Notes: generated by a model not told the origin, from the letters alone. A DNA stretch of 64,000 nt from Meghimatium bilineatum (GCA_034231615.1 CM067317.1:20729379-20793378); one strand, 5' to 3'. Counted from the first letter of the stretch, positions 11,501 through 26,500 are shown. Numbers and translations are program-made.

Positions 11501-14500
11501 TTATGCTCAAGGGGTCACATGTTTGAATCACGTCGACTTTTTTATAAATGCATGATTTTTAACTCTGGGAATTATCGTTTAAAGCTACGGAGTTACGTAC
11601 TATGAGTTGTACTCTCAGCAGGCAACATGCTGCTTCTTAAAGAGGGACGGAGTAATTATTGGGTAACCTAAGTACAGTGAAGTTAATCCTCTACACCTTT
11701 TCAACTTTTTAAACAATAGTTCCTTAGACTAAGGGAATCAAACCCTACAGAAATTCTGGAGGGGAGGGCCTAAGGCAGTTGAGGGTATATTAAACCATCT
11801 TCTGGCATCTCCAGTTTGTTTCCAAGCGTATTGAAATTGCCTTTCCCTTTGAACTAGTCAACAAAGCCGAGAGGAGGTTAATACACATGGACAAGGCACT
11901 TTCTCCATAAAACCTGCCTGGACAAATAAAACAGTCTTGTGTGAAATGTTGGGACTATGTCTCTCAATAATTTAACAAATTTGAGGGTCTCATGATGCAA
12001 TGAAATTTTACAAATTCTTCCAGACCATCTATGAAGACATAAAAGGCCATCAGAAATATGTTAGTACTTCCAAAAAAACTATCTATCTCATTTCCATTGA
12101 AAGCAACTTGTGGCATATAATGCTATATATTTTTCAGATTGTTAAAAATAACATAAAATAATAACAATTTAGAAAGAAGATGCTAGTGTTTGCAAACTAT
12201 TTTGCGCCAATTGCTATGTCTATATGACCTCCTTTATAATATATCTATTTCAGTTCTGCTGCAGTGCTCGCAAATGAAACTCATAGTTTTTGCCTTCTGT
12301 TTTTTTCTCCCATTGATTTAATTTGATACATTAATAGATTTCTATATCTTTGTTTTTAAAATGTATTCTTTTTTCAACAGAAATTTGAGGTGAAGAGCTG
12401 GCCAAAAGATTCCTATGGTGTATTCTACAATGGAGATTCATATATTGTCTTGCATGTAGGCTGTTTTACAATATAATCTATTGATTGTTGATATATTTAT
12501 AATGTAACAACTTTGTGAAACTAACAGTTTCACATTCTGGCAACAAAATTTACAAAGCAACATTTTATTTTATTAATTCAAAAGAAGGGATCAAAATGCA
12601 TAGAGGATTTTCTTCATTGTACTCAGATTTCTGCAATTGTACTTCTCTCATCGAAGCAGTATGCAGCCTGCCAAGAGTACCTCTTATAGCATGTAATTCA
12701 GTTGCATCAAGTGATAATCCCTGGGGATCTCTGAAAAAATGCACTTGTAAAGAAGACACCACGACCTGGTATTGAACCCACAACCTCTTGAGCAAATGAC
12801 ATATGACTATGCCATGGAGATCCTTATTTGATTAGTTAACTTTTTTAAACTTATCTTCCTTTTTTTGTACTTGGCCAGACAAATCAATAAATAAATGGCC
12901 ATCAAATAGTGTTACATCTTGTTGGCAAACACAAACTGCATATTTTGTTTCCCCAAGTTTCATTTTTTAAAATAGTTATGGGAATCTGTCCTACAATAAA
13001 ACCACTAACCAGGGATAAGATAAAAGGGATAATGTTCAATGAATAAAAACAGACCAAGACCATGTTCCATCTTCCACTGCTGGTCCTATAAATAGTCAAG
13101 GGAGTCTGTCCTACAATAAAACCGCTAACCGGGTCTAAAATGAAAGGGCTAAAGTTTATTGAACAAAAACAGATCCATCTTCTACTGCTAGTCCTATGAA
13201 CTGGTGTGATATTCCATCTTCTACTGCTAGTCCTTTGTACTGGTGTCATATTTCATCTTCTACCGCTAATCCTATGAACTGGTTTCATATTCAATCTTCT
13301 ACTGCTAGTCCTATGAAATGGTTTAATATTTCATCTTCTGCTAGTCCTATGAACTGGTGTCATATTTCATCTTCTGCTAGTCCTATGAAATGGTTTCATA
13401 TTCCATCTTCTACTGCTAGTCCTATGAACTGGTGTCATATTCCATCTTCTACTGCTAGTCCTATGAACTGGTGTCATATTTCATCTTCTGCTAGTCCTAT
13501 GAAATGGTTTCATATTCCATCTTCAACTGCTAATCCTATGAACTGGTTTCATATTACATCTTCTGTTGCTATTCTTATGAACTGGTTTCATCTTCTAAAG
13601 TCTGGCTAAATGTTTAGAATTGAAAAGGAGAGGAAAACACTATTGCCAAAAATGCTGTAAAAGTGTATCAAAATAAAAGGCTTGCTGGAAGTGTTCATCT
13701 TAGTACTATTTGTTGGAACAAAAGACAAATTCTCTGCTATCACAAAGGTTGTTAGGATAAACAGACGGTAAACAACAATAAATTAAAGAATGTCCCGTTG
13801 CACAAGATGATGTAGACATATTTATGTTGCCATTGCATGTGTCAAATACCCACAATGAGTCATATTTTTTATGGTTTTTGTGTGCAGTATTTGGCTCTGT
13901 ATGCCCATACAATACATTTTATGTTTTTTACGTGAATTTCTGCAGTTCTGCACATTTTGGGTTTTTTACTCAATTTGCTGGCAACACTGATTTTCTGCTG
14001 TTTTTATTTATTTTTAGTGGCAACACTGATTTTTACTGTATTTATATATTTTAATGGAAACAGTGATTTGTGCCCGGTTTCTATTTAATTTTTTCACAAC
14101 AGTGGTTTTTGCTGGTTTTAACATTTATTTTAGTGGCCACGCTGCTTTTAAACGCGTTATATTTATTATTTATTTTTTGTCCACTTGCATTGACAGCATA
14201 AGTACATGTATCTGTGTGTATATATTGTTTATATTCTAAGTTTTTGTTTGCCTTGCAGGTATGTAGGCCTAAAGTTAAATAATAAAATAATATAGCCTAA
14301 ATCCGATCTTTAGGCTTATGTTATGCTGCTATGCATAATACTTTAATAATCCATATAGGCCTACCTAGTTTAAAATTATTCATGGCATAGAATCATAGAA
14401 AACCTGCCGGAAAAGACAAAACAACAAATATATCATTATGTGTTTCTACTCTCATAGATGCTGGTAATAAAGCATAATGCTTTATTTACGGCATATAGAA

Positions 14501-17500
14501 ATGTTATATATTAGATCTGTGATGAAATATATATTATCCTATACTAGGGCCTAAATCAGATTTGTGTATTTATTGGCAGTGTGTAACAAAAACATCTGCT
14601 AAAGGAGTTCATGATGCTTGGTGTCATTCAAGCCCTTTTTGTAAGGGGGAAAGGGGGGTCATCGTAAAGCATGACATTTACACTAAGCAACAAGTAAGGG
14701 TTAAACCTGCTCAAACAGCCATAAATCTTCCAAAGACAAGATGGAAGTACCCCACAAAAATATAATAATAGTGTTTAAAATTTAAAAAAAATTAAACTGT
14801 CTTCGCCAAACGGCATGCCCAGACAAGGCCGCAGATAGGAGAGGGATGTTAACCCCCTCCCTCCTTTAGCACAGCAGGACATGAATTCAAGAGGCTACTT
14901 ATTGATTGATACACTTGTTCCCCATGCCAGGCAGTAAAGTTTAACTTTCAACTCCAGATTTATATTTCTCTAACATTCTTTTTTTGAGGGAGAAATTAAC
15001 CAAAGCATTTGCAAGTCCTAAATGACCATTTCCCTCAATGTGACTGTTTGGTGCAAATTTGATGAGCTGGCCAGTTTTCTACTCTGGGGTGGCTGTGACT
15101 TTCTTGCAATCTTGAGACATGCTGCAGATAAAAGGTTTGATTCCTTGCATTTAAGACGGTCTTCAGCAGGCTTCATTACATGGGAGATCATGAATTATTC
15201 ACCTCTGACACCATGCGAGGCAGCTGTCAGTGTTATTATTCTTTTGTCCCTTTTTAAACCCTGATAACACACAGGTAATGCTATTTTTATCATGTAAATT
15301 TCATTTTGTTATTTTTGTTGCAGTTCAGTCATATATTTTTAATTTGTATCAATAACTGCAACAAAGTAACAAAAATAAATTTCCTTAGAGTCTGCATGTT
15401 CCCAGTTGCAATATATGAATGAGAACATCGAACAATGACCAATAAGTTGAGAAACAAAACTGCAGAATTTGAAACAAAGTGCTACAGAAGAATCCTCAGA
15501 ATAACAAGGATGAAAATGATCACCAATAAGGACATTCTGAGAGAACTGAAAGTAAAAGAAAACTGGCTAAACAGCAAGGTTCTCTCTAGAAAATTACAAT
15601 ATTTTTGTCATATCAAACAATATTACAGCCTAGAAAAGACCAAAATGGAGAGGATGATGCCAGGGCAATGAAATAGAAGAAGAGCAAGGTATCAAAGATC
15701 ACATGATCCTGACACTCACAGAAGCAGGAAGATTGACTCAAGATCAGCAGGAGTTTAAAAAGTTTCTGATGACTGCTACATCCTTTTATATGCTACATGA
15801 TGATGATGATGAGGATGACATTTAATTTTCTAGTTCTCTTGAGACAACTTCAGTAGAATTACATTTTGTTTGACTATCACAATTACCCATGTGGCAACAG
15901 GGGCCTGTACTTCTAGTTCAGGGTGCTAAGAATAGGACCACTGTCTTCTTTCTATTCATACGAGGCACCACGGAAAGTTAGAGGATATGCTTACAACTTG
16001 TTACCTGTGAAAAAATCATCATCACATCTTGTCTCAGTTTCTTACTTTTATTTTCTATCAAATAATCCTCCATGCATGATGAAGAGATGCATATTATCGG
16101 ACATTGCACCTTTGACTTTTGTGGCAGACTCCTAGAACCTGTGCTTTTATCAGAATAGATATGGGCTGTCAAGAGCTACCTGCTCACAGCTAAAGAGATT
16201 ATTTCATCAGCATCAAAATCACTATATTATTGTATTCCAAAAAAATCAAATTTTTCTTTCCATTTTAGGCATACAAGGATAAAGATAGTGACAAAATGTT
16301 GTATGATATTCATTTCTGGATTGGAAGAAATAGCACGCAGGCAAGTACAGCAATGTCTTTCTGTAATTCTTAGTGGCCAAGAATGTCACATCCAAAATTT
16401 CAAACATTCAACAAAAAATATTTGAGACACTTCTGATATCACAAGGTATTTGAGATACCTATAAAATCACAAGAAGTGATAACAATTGTTGGAAAAGAAT
16501 AGGACAAATGATGCACAGGAAAATATCTTCTTCTTTCTTCTGCATTCTCTCAAATATAAACTCCCAGATTTTTCTTTGTTTAGATTTAGACTTAGATTCA
16601 GGTAAGTTAACATCTTCACACACCAGACATGTTCATAGTCACTCATATCCCAGTAAATCTCTCGGGGTGTAGCTGCTGATGGTTCTGATTCTGTGTTGGG
16701 TGAGTGTTATTTTTCAAATTTTTGTTAGATGTTCTTTTTGGGTCACACTGATTACACTCGCAGTTTGCACATACTTGATACTGACTTGTACTCATTGACC
16801 TCAAATTCTCTAATTATTGTGCAGATGCTCATAACTTTCGAGTTTTCTCTGGAATTTGAAACATTTGAGTGTTCATATGTTGTGCTATGGTTGATAAAGC
16901 CTTTAATCAACACATATCTGATTTTGTTTAGGAGTACTTCCCTAATTTTGTTTACAAGCATTTTGTTTAGGAGTACTTCCCTATCCAAAATAATTGTCTA
17001 ACTTTTCTAATGGTTTCTGCCTTTATATTAAAATCCGTACTGCGATGATCCTTGATCTTATCCTATTCATCTAGTGCTGAATTCCATTCTATGAGAAAAT
17101 ATCATGGGACAATGAATCTTCTTAATTGTTTTGGATATTTATTGTTTGCATTTGCCTTGAAGAGGCCATGTTAGCTCAGTTGGCTTCCAATTTGAATGAT
17201 CCAAGGTTTAATTGCCAGTTCATCTGTAAATATTTTGTTTAAACTGCCAATGACTCCTAGGTGAACCCAGTCTAAGGAAAATGACAGCAGATCTTCTAGA
17301 AAGTAATGGCTGCGGACATGATGCTGACAACCACATCCATTGGTATGCCATTTATCAATTCAAAATATGGGCCTAACACCATACTTCCAGGCATACCACA
17401 ATTGCATGGAAAAGAAAAACTGCTTTACTTACTTATCCTGGAGAATAAGGAAAGTGGTGATAATTGGATACACTCAAGAAATTACCAGTACTTACAATAT

Positions 17501-20500
17501 TACCTGACATATACTTAACTATACTGAAAAAATAGAAGTCAAGAATGGGATGCTAAAGTCTGGGTGAAGTTCAGAAGGATGAGATAAAAAACTGCAGACT
17601 AAGGCAGAGAAAAATTATATATTTTGGAACATCACAATGATCACAATGCCAGAATAATGAGCAGTTGATATACTAAAAAGTGTTAAAGGAGGATAACAAT
17701 TTGAAAGGAAATAGGTAAATATAAGTGTTATCATTAGAAATCATGGCATACTAACAATTAACATAATGACAGACTATTTTTTATGTCATGAACTATTCTG
17801 TAACTATTCTATTATTCATGAACAAGTCTGTGACTATTCATTATGTGATTATATAGAACATTTAATCCAATAAATAATATTACTTTGTATAGTCTGTGAC
17901 TGTTTTCCATTGGTAACACTTTAATTTACCTATTTCCTTTCGTACTTGCCGGTATATCTGCTCTATGTTAATGCATTCTCCATATTTCTATCTTGGATTG
18001 TCCCTGACACTTTCTCAGTGTATCTCTGTAATAGAAAGATTGTTGTAAAAAGCATTTATTAACAACAATGTGCATTAAACAAATAATTATGAATATTATT
18101 TGTTAGTAAACCATGTGGTGCATGGCTGAGAAGTTAGAACATTGGTCTCACAACTGTGAGGCCCTGTGTTCGTCTATGGCAAGGAATGGGTTTTTCTGTC
18201 AGAGACTAAATTAAAAACTCGCCCTGTACATAATATGGTGACAGAAAGGGCATGCAGCCTTTATCACACAAGGCACATGCATCTTTCCTGCAATTCCCTA
18301 ATGGGAAATATGTAGTATTGACAGTTTTTTTTAAAGTAATAAACCAATGACCCAGTGAACTAGTCAGTCTAGGAGTATATGCTACACTCCTGGAAGCATG
18401 TGACAATCCTGTGATACTGTTGTACTAGAATACCTCCTGTCAGTGACTAAAGGTGTATTGATAAACTCCCTAACATAACCATGCCTTTGAGATAACAAAG
18501 ATGAGCTCAGATGTCGCCTCTGTTATTCAACTGAGAAAGCCCTGTTCTTATGTCTGAAAAGCTATGAGCTTCAAGCTAAAGTGATTACTTTATTATTATC
18601 ATTATAATATTCTTAATCACATTTTATTTGTTCTGAGTATTTCAGTTCATGTTTTTATCATTTCAGGATGAATATGGCACTGCAGCTTATAAAACTGTAG
18701 AACTGGACACTTTTTTGGATGATGTCCCAATACAACATCGTGAATGTGAAGGCTATGAAAGTGATCTTTTCAAGTCCTACTTTCCCAAAGGAATTACGTA
18801 TGTTTAATTTTCTTACCTCAGAATGTGTTTGTGAGTCTTTCCAATAATGACATAAATATTGTATTAAAATTCAAGTAAACTGCACAATGCTTCCATGGAT
18901 CTCTGGTATCCTCTGGTATATATTGGTTGTTGACAAGAAAATTTTCTTTTTCTTCCACATTCTTTCTCAAACTCCTGCAGATTAATAGGATGTAGTTAGG
19001 AGAATGGAATGTGCTGTGTCATGGTTTATAGCTTGCTGTGATATCTGCACCTTTCAGTCTGACACATCCGATTTAACCATGGTTTTTGGGTCACTTTGAC
19101 TCTTTTATCAGATGGGACAGCCAATGAGACCCTCAAAAGCTCCTTAGATATCTTTTATGACACCGTAAGTCACAGTGTTTCTATTGTTTGCTCTCCTTGT
19201 TGGTCCTGCAACACAAGAGATAGTATAAATATAAATATACATGATTTTGTTGTAAGGGAAATGTCTTACCAAATGAATTTATAAAAATCATACAATTAAG
19301 TAAATCTATCCCAATGGAAACCAAAAGACAAATAATAAATTCAATCTTCATACCAACATTGTGTTATCAATGTCAGACATAGACACTAATAAAAGAACAA
19401 GAGAGAAAACTTACTTTGTGTGATGAAATAAGATGTCTTAGAAAAGCAGCAAGCAGAAAAAATAGAGATCTCATGTGAGGACTGAAGAGATTTCAAGAAC
19501 TGTTGGAACAATATCTGTGGTCAAATATATTGAAAAAGAGACTGAAATGGTTCGGCCACTTAATTAGAATGAATCCTTATTGACTAGCGGCAAGAGCATA
19601 CAACATGAAAATGGAAACAGCAAGATACAGAGGAAGATCAAGAAGAAGGTGGATTGAAGGAGTTACTGACATTCGGATCAAAATTTTATTGCATACCAAT
19701 CAACAAAACATGCCATTGCCTGAAAACCGATAATCATTCAATCCTGTGCCTTACAACAAAAGCAGATAAAATGCGATAGTTAAATAGAATTAAGTTAACA
19801 CAATATAAAATATCAAGAAATGTAGAGTTTCTCATGTTCACAGATGACAGTATGTCTGGCTTAAATGTTGTGTTTGATCTTTCAGTACATTGGAAGGAGG
19901 CTGTGCATCTGGATTCAGAAGTGTAACCCCTGAACAGTATGAAGCTAGGCTGTTGCATTTCCGCCGGGATCAGGCAGGACATATTGTAGTTAGGGAGGTA
20001 TAACTAACTCTTTTTGTATTATTGTTTTACCATACAAAGTTTTTTTGTTGTTGTATGTTTATGCAAGCATTAGTTTGGAGATGTAATGAGATGTGTTTCA
20101 CTTTCTAAATCTATTTTTCCAGGAACAAAAAGTTAAGGGGAGAAGAAGTGGTAAAAGAAAATATTAGATTGACATCAATGAATGGTCTGGGCATGATTTT
20201 TCTACACTCATCCAAATGACTTCTTCTTATGCATTCATTCTTAAACTCCTGCAGTTTAGCAAGAATGTAGTCAAGAGAAAGGAATGTTTTGTGTCATGGT
20301 TTACACCTGTGATATATGTACCTTTTGGCCTGACTCGTCCATCTTCAACATATCTTGTATATAACTTCAACCCACTATGAGATAAGACAGCCAACTCCAC
20401 CACAAAAACCTTTTTAGTTGCCTCTTATGATATGCATGGCAGGAACAGTGTCACTATTCTTTGCTCCCCTTTTGGGTCCTGACAGCACACGTGTTCCAAA

Positions 20501-23500
20501 TGGCAGAGGTGTTTGGATGGCTTTTTGTGCTGATGGCTCCAATGTGGCGTCCCTATGACCCTGATGGTTTGGATCTTATTATTATTATTGTTATTATTAT
20601 ATGCAAGTATTTATCATTTCTACTTCTACGTTTGTTCTCACACTCCTGCTACATAACAATCTGAACAACTGATACATTCATGGTTTACAGCTTGACTGTG
20701 ATATATGTACCTTTCAGCTTGACACATCTGACTTCATCATGTTTTTTGGTGGGATAGCAAAATCCCTACCCATCATAATTCCATTTTTATAAGATATTAC
20801 ATTGTGTAGTCTGTGAATGTTCATTGTGTGATTATATAGAACATTTAATCCAATTGTTATCGCAGATAACGCAGCTATGCTGTAAACCATGACATGACAC
20901 ATTCCGTTCTCCGGACTACATTGTGCTAATATGTAGGAGTTTGAGAACGAATGCAGAAGTAGAAGAATATATAGAACGTTTAATCCAATAAATAATATTA
21001 CATTGTATAGTCTGTGACTGTTCATTTTGTGTGATTATATAGAACTTTTAATCCAATAAATACTCAAAGGATATCCTTTTTAGAACACAGCATTACTTCC
21101 CATCCCTCTCAGTTGGTAGACTTACCTGGTATCTCTAAACTAGTACAAAATCAGGGCCAGCTACACTTTTAAGAGCAGATAGATCACTATCAGAACAAAG
21201 TACTTCAGCAGATCTATAAGTGTGCATTGGTTGAATAATAGCTTTTGTTGTTTTTATTCTAGGTTTTGAGAAAATCTCTTTCCATATAAAAGCTTCAGTA
21301 TCAGATGTTCAATCCTAAGTGTTAGTGAGACAAATCATGTGATCTTGAATTTGCCTGTTTTCAAGATTTTCAGTGTAAAAGGATGTACAGTCTTGTTTAG
21401 TCTCCTAGGATTAGCATGAGAGCATTGTGCATTCCTGTGCATCAAATGAAGTCTAATAGAATCTTCCATCAAACCTGTGGTCACAAGTTCTCTGGCTATT
21501 TGGATAGTCAATCTACTCCCCAAAACAGACATAGTTGCAATTAAGCCTGCTGGAATTGGACTCCAGTTCACTACTCATTATGTGAATGCTGACTTTGTAT
21601 AATTTTCTTATGTAGACAGCTATTCACAAAACCAAATTTACAATGTTTGCAGCTGGTTTTTATGGACTTCACTTCTATATTGTGAAGGCTTGATGCTCAA
21701 GTAGTAAAAATTGCATACACTTTACTAGTCCTAGTGAAAAACTTAGTGGGTCCAATACCAGTATAAGTTTAAATTTGTAGGAATCTTCCTGATTAGGGGT
21801 TAAGTTCCGCCGAAGATGGATGTGGTGGGCCATTGGCGCAAATAAAATGGTGACACAACACATTTCCATTCTCTGGACTACATCCTGCTGGAAATCTAGT
21901 AGGACCATGGTCCTGCTAGATCCAGTGGGAGTTTGAGAATGAACGCTGAAGAAGAAGAAGGGTTAAGTTTTTCACTTTGTGCCTAAGAGAGAACAGGTTC
22001 AAATCCCACTTGTAAGGTCTTGTTTACAAAGAGGGTTTTCTCAGAGATCACTGGGGATTATAATTTGAATGAGTAGTACTCTCAGCAGGTGGTGAGCCAT
22101 TTCATTTAACGGGACAGAGTACATATGGGGTAACCCGAATACAATGAAGTCAATACTCCATGCTTGCTTTCTTCCATCTATATTTTAATGTCGACATGTA
22201 CACGTTTTATTGACTACTAAAGCATTTGATTGTGTACAACAACAAAAACTTTGGGATATGATGAAGGACATCCCCGCTACACCTAATCCGCCTCATAAAA
22301 AAATATTATATTATAGCAAGCAGCCGTGAGAGTAAATAGTGAAACATCTGATTGATTCAGCATGGAAAAAAGAGTCATATAAGGATGTGCCTTATCATCA
22401 TATCTCTTCAACAATTATGCAGAGAACATAATGAGGAATGTAAGAAATGACCAACAGAGAAATAACTTCAACCTACTCAACATCGGAGTTAACGAGATAC
22501 CAGAACTAAGATATGCTGACTATACAATATTATAGGCACACAGTGAAGCTGGTCTCGAACACCTCATAAACTCCATTAAAGAACATAGTGAAAAACTAAA
22601 CCTATTTCTGAATGGAAACAAGACCAAGATTATGACAAGCGACAAAACCACTAGCAAGTTCTCAATCATTATCAACAACAGCGAATTATAAAGAGTAAAC
22701 AGTTTTGAATATCTTGTTTCTCTTATCAACAGTAATGGTAATTGCTATGAAGAAGTCAGAAGGAGGTTGGCTATCACATCAAAGAAGCTGATACTTTTAA
22801 AAACATATGTTTGGGCTGCTGTAAAACAACAAAACTAACATTCCTAAGAGCTTGCACTTTCCCAGTAGCAATATATAGATGTGAATCCTGGACAATCACC
22901 AACAAAGTGAAAAATATAATAACAGCATTTGAAACAAAATGTTACAGAAAAATCCTAAGAATATCATGGACCAAAAAGATCACCAATGTAGCCATCCTGG
23001 GGGAAATGAATGTACAAGAAAACTGGCTAACAGCATGGTTCTGAAAAATAAAATATTTTGGCCATATTAAACACCATGACAGCCTAGAGAAGACTATAAT
23101 CGAGGGGATGATGCCAGGGATGTGAACAAGAGGCAGACAAAAAAGAAGATGGACACAAGAAATCAAAGACCACCTGAACATGATAGTAACAGAAGCAGGA
23201 AGACTGCCTCTGTATTAATAAATTATACTGCTGATGTCTATGTCTCTGCATAGCCACATGTGCCCACACTTTCAACCATATATTCCATTTCTTACTGTTA
23301 TGTAATCTTTGTTTTTGTGAATTTTTATTGTGAATACCATTAAAGAGTCAATATTCTTAATAATTATCACATTCTAGACACAATATATCCCAGATTCCGA
23401 GTTATTTAATTTTCCTAGCAGGTGAGTGTATGAAAACTCAAGTCTAATTATAAATAGTTGATTTTATACCATGATTTCATATCAAAATTTCAGATTTCAC

Positions 23501-26500
23501 GATCTAAATCACTGATTGATGAAGGGGATGTGTTTATTCTTGATCTTGGACCTAAACTATATCAATACAATGGCTCACAGTCAAACCCAATGGAGAGAAC
23601 CAAAGTGAGTTTTGCTACTGCTTTCAACTTCTGATGATCACTGTTTGACTATTTATTTGTTTAATTTAATTTTTACACAAATAATTTTGGTTTATCATAT
23701 CTAATGAAACTGGCCAAATGCAGATATTTAGTACAAAATTTATAAAAGTTGGTTTTTAAGCAAGTACAGTATATTCCTTGCATATATTCAACACCTAAGA
23801 GTTCTGCTAAAATAAATATGAAGAACTTTTATACTAACTGTATTGTAGGCCTACTTAAAAAAATAATTCTTTTTAATTCTTATTTCTTGGAACATAGGAC
23901 ATTCAACTTTTAATTAGAATGAATTTATATTTTAAAAAATGGTTACCGTTAAATTCTGAATATAAACCCATCCGATTGTAGGCCGATAACCTAACTATCC
24001 CTTCCCAAAAGTGGAGAAAGTCGAAAGTCCGACTATAGACTGACATCCCCAACTTAACAAAGCCGGCAATAATGAACTTCATCATCATAAGAAAGAACGG
24101 ACATGCTAAATGGAAATTAACACAAACTTTTGCAACTCTAAGAAAATAGCATTCCTTTCATTTGCTTCACTCATGTAACTTGAATGAATCAAGGAATGAA
24201 ACCCTGGTGGCTACTGTATTCTGGAACAATATATCCGAAAATAATGAATACCCCATAGGCTGACTTCCCTATCCATGACTATAGACAGTTTATGAGGTGG
24301 CGAGACTTTGGGGAACAAAGTTTTTCCTGAATGAATTGTCTGTGTTGGGTGTCTGGGCCTTATGACGCGGAACAGCGCTAGTGAATAGTAATTACTATGT
24401 AACTATTATGTCACCAGCTGGCTTCTGACAGTGACATTTAAGTGGGAAACGTTTAAGTGGGAAACGATGAAAGGATGAAAGGCAAGACAGCGAGATCACA
24501 TTTGTTTTTATAAGATAAAGAGTTTGAACTTTGTAACTGGTTATGTTTACCGTGTGGGGAGAATACGGTAATAAAATAAACATAACAGAGGATTGTGAAA
24601 TTGATCTCATCTTCCACTAAATGTAAAGTGGTTGGGGGAGGGAATCAATTACAGCGCAATTTTACTACAAAATGCCTATGATGTGTTGTGATTTGGAACT
24701 GGGGCCTCAGTGGGCTGGACTAATTAACAGAATATATGGCTGACTTAGCTAGCCAAGAATACTGCACAAGTAGTTTAGCTTCCAGTTCATACATTTTTAT
24801 TGTCATTGTGATTTTATTCCTGTATGTGTAAACGGGAAAGATGAATGGCCAGACAAAAACATGCCAGATCACGTTTGTTTTTAAAAGATCAGAAGAGTTT
24901 GAACTTTGTCTGACCTGTATGTTTACCTTAGACGGTAATATAAAAAGAGGCACAGCTCAGACAGTTTCAATATTGATTTATTTCCTCCATTCCACTCCCT
25001 CCAACACTGCCTAAACGGCAAAGTTTTGGATGTCAAAAATGTGAGTTTGTGCAAGACTGTAGTATGTAGAGTAAGACCTCTGTACAGAATTAATTAGGAC
25101 CTCATTCTATGTTTCTGATTATTGTCTTGGTCAATATTTATATACTTGGAGTCCCATGTTAAAAATTGGCAAGACCGACCAGCGACATGCAAGGAAATAC
25201 TCAAAATCTGCCTTTGAGGTGTTGTTTTAAATTTTCTGTACACAGGTATTATAGCCTAGTAGACGGTCAGTAACTGTTGTAACATTTGCTTTACCACAAC
25301 AAGAAAGTGTGTGACAGATTACTGGTAGTTAGTGTTTCCCTACACAAACAAGACTAGGCCTAAGCTACCAATCAGCTTAGGCTATGGTATTTCATTTGTT
25401 TTTTCCACAGACCATTACCGTATTTTGGTCAATAAATAACATCAGATACTGGTATACTTTTCTGACCAATTTCGATGATCAATTGAAACCTTTATGATAG
25501 AAATATATGTACTATAAACGGTAAAAAAACCGGTAATACCCATTGCTAAAAATAGCATTTCCGGGAAATTTTGCTAAAAAAATGGCGGCGTGTTGGAAAT
25601 AACGATATAGACCTAGTAAGTGAGTTTTTATCAAGAAATATCGGAGATTTCGAAGGAAATATTGTATGATATATAGAAATTAATGTAATTAGAGGCCTAG
25701 CATTATGGTAAGTACGCTCTAGATTGCTGGTGAGCCCTAGTCATTTTATCCTGGCTTAATATATCGGGACATGTGACTGTAATTTTTTTTAAAGTGTTTT
25801 TCTCCATTTTTACTGTGATTTGGACGTAATTTTTTTTTTAAATTTGATGTTACTCGATTATAAGACGAAGAGTATGAAGACATCTCTGTTTATTGTCCAA
25901 AAATTCTCGGGTTATACATGGAATTTAACGGTAGTTCAATTTTTTTTAAAACTCATTCCAGCCGGGGAGACTTATACAAGTCAGTAAACCTAATGTCTTC
26001 TGGCCGAAAAGACTCCTATAAGTCATACTCCAATGATATTCATGTTGTTTTTTTTGGTATTTATATCAACATAAGAATGCTTCCAATCGAAAGTGTAATA
26101 TGTCCACATTACTTCTTGCATGATTTTTATGTGTATTGATATCAATTTTGTTAAGTTATTGATAAGTTTTGATAATGGGGGTATGTGACGTCATTTTTTC
26201 TTATATATTTTTTCCAATTTACTTATTTTCGTAAAATAATAACTATTTTATTTACTTTTGTCTCATTTATTATGAAATCCAACCTGGCAACTGCTTCTAG
26301 CATCGTGTTTGCAAATTTACGCCATTTTGTAAAAAAAATTAGCCATATTTTCATTTGAGTTTCGTGTAAAGTTAAGTCTACTGTTTTTGATAGATGTCGA
26401 AATTCTTTCTAAATAATAAATTTTGACGCACTATACATATATATTATACATTATTGTGTTCGTAATTGGATTATCTACAGAAATGATACAGTTTTAGTGG

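Larger units (their letters stand above)
16341..18666 (+). other. Gelsolin-like intron 5, GC-AG type
   Basis: Starts GCAAGT after CAG and ends TTTCAG. It holds two weak tRNA-like SINE heads (17158-17290 and 18110-18290), a tandem pair of a 20-bp word TTTTGTTTAGGAGTACTTCC near 16924 and 16962, and a repeat at 17770-17900. Confidence 0.85.

Noticed and set aside
13196-13609. 137-codon serine-rich frame
   Set aside because: Explained by a minisatellite whose units are multiples of three; inside an intron of a well-supported gene.
24660-24730. Possible small gene near a GGGGCCTCAGTGGGC word
   Set aside because: No frame, no promoter elements, no repeat match.
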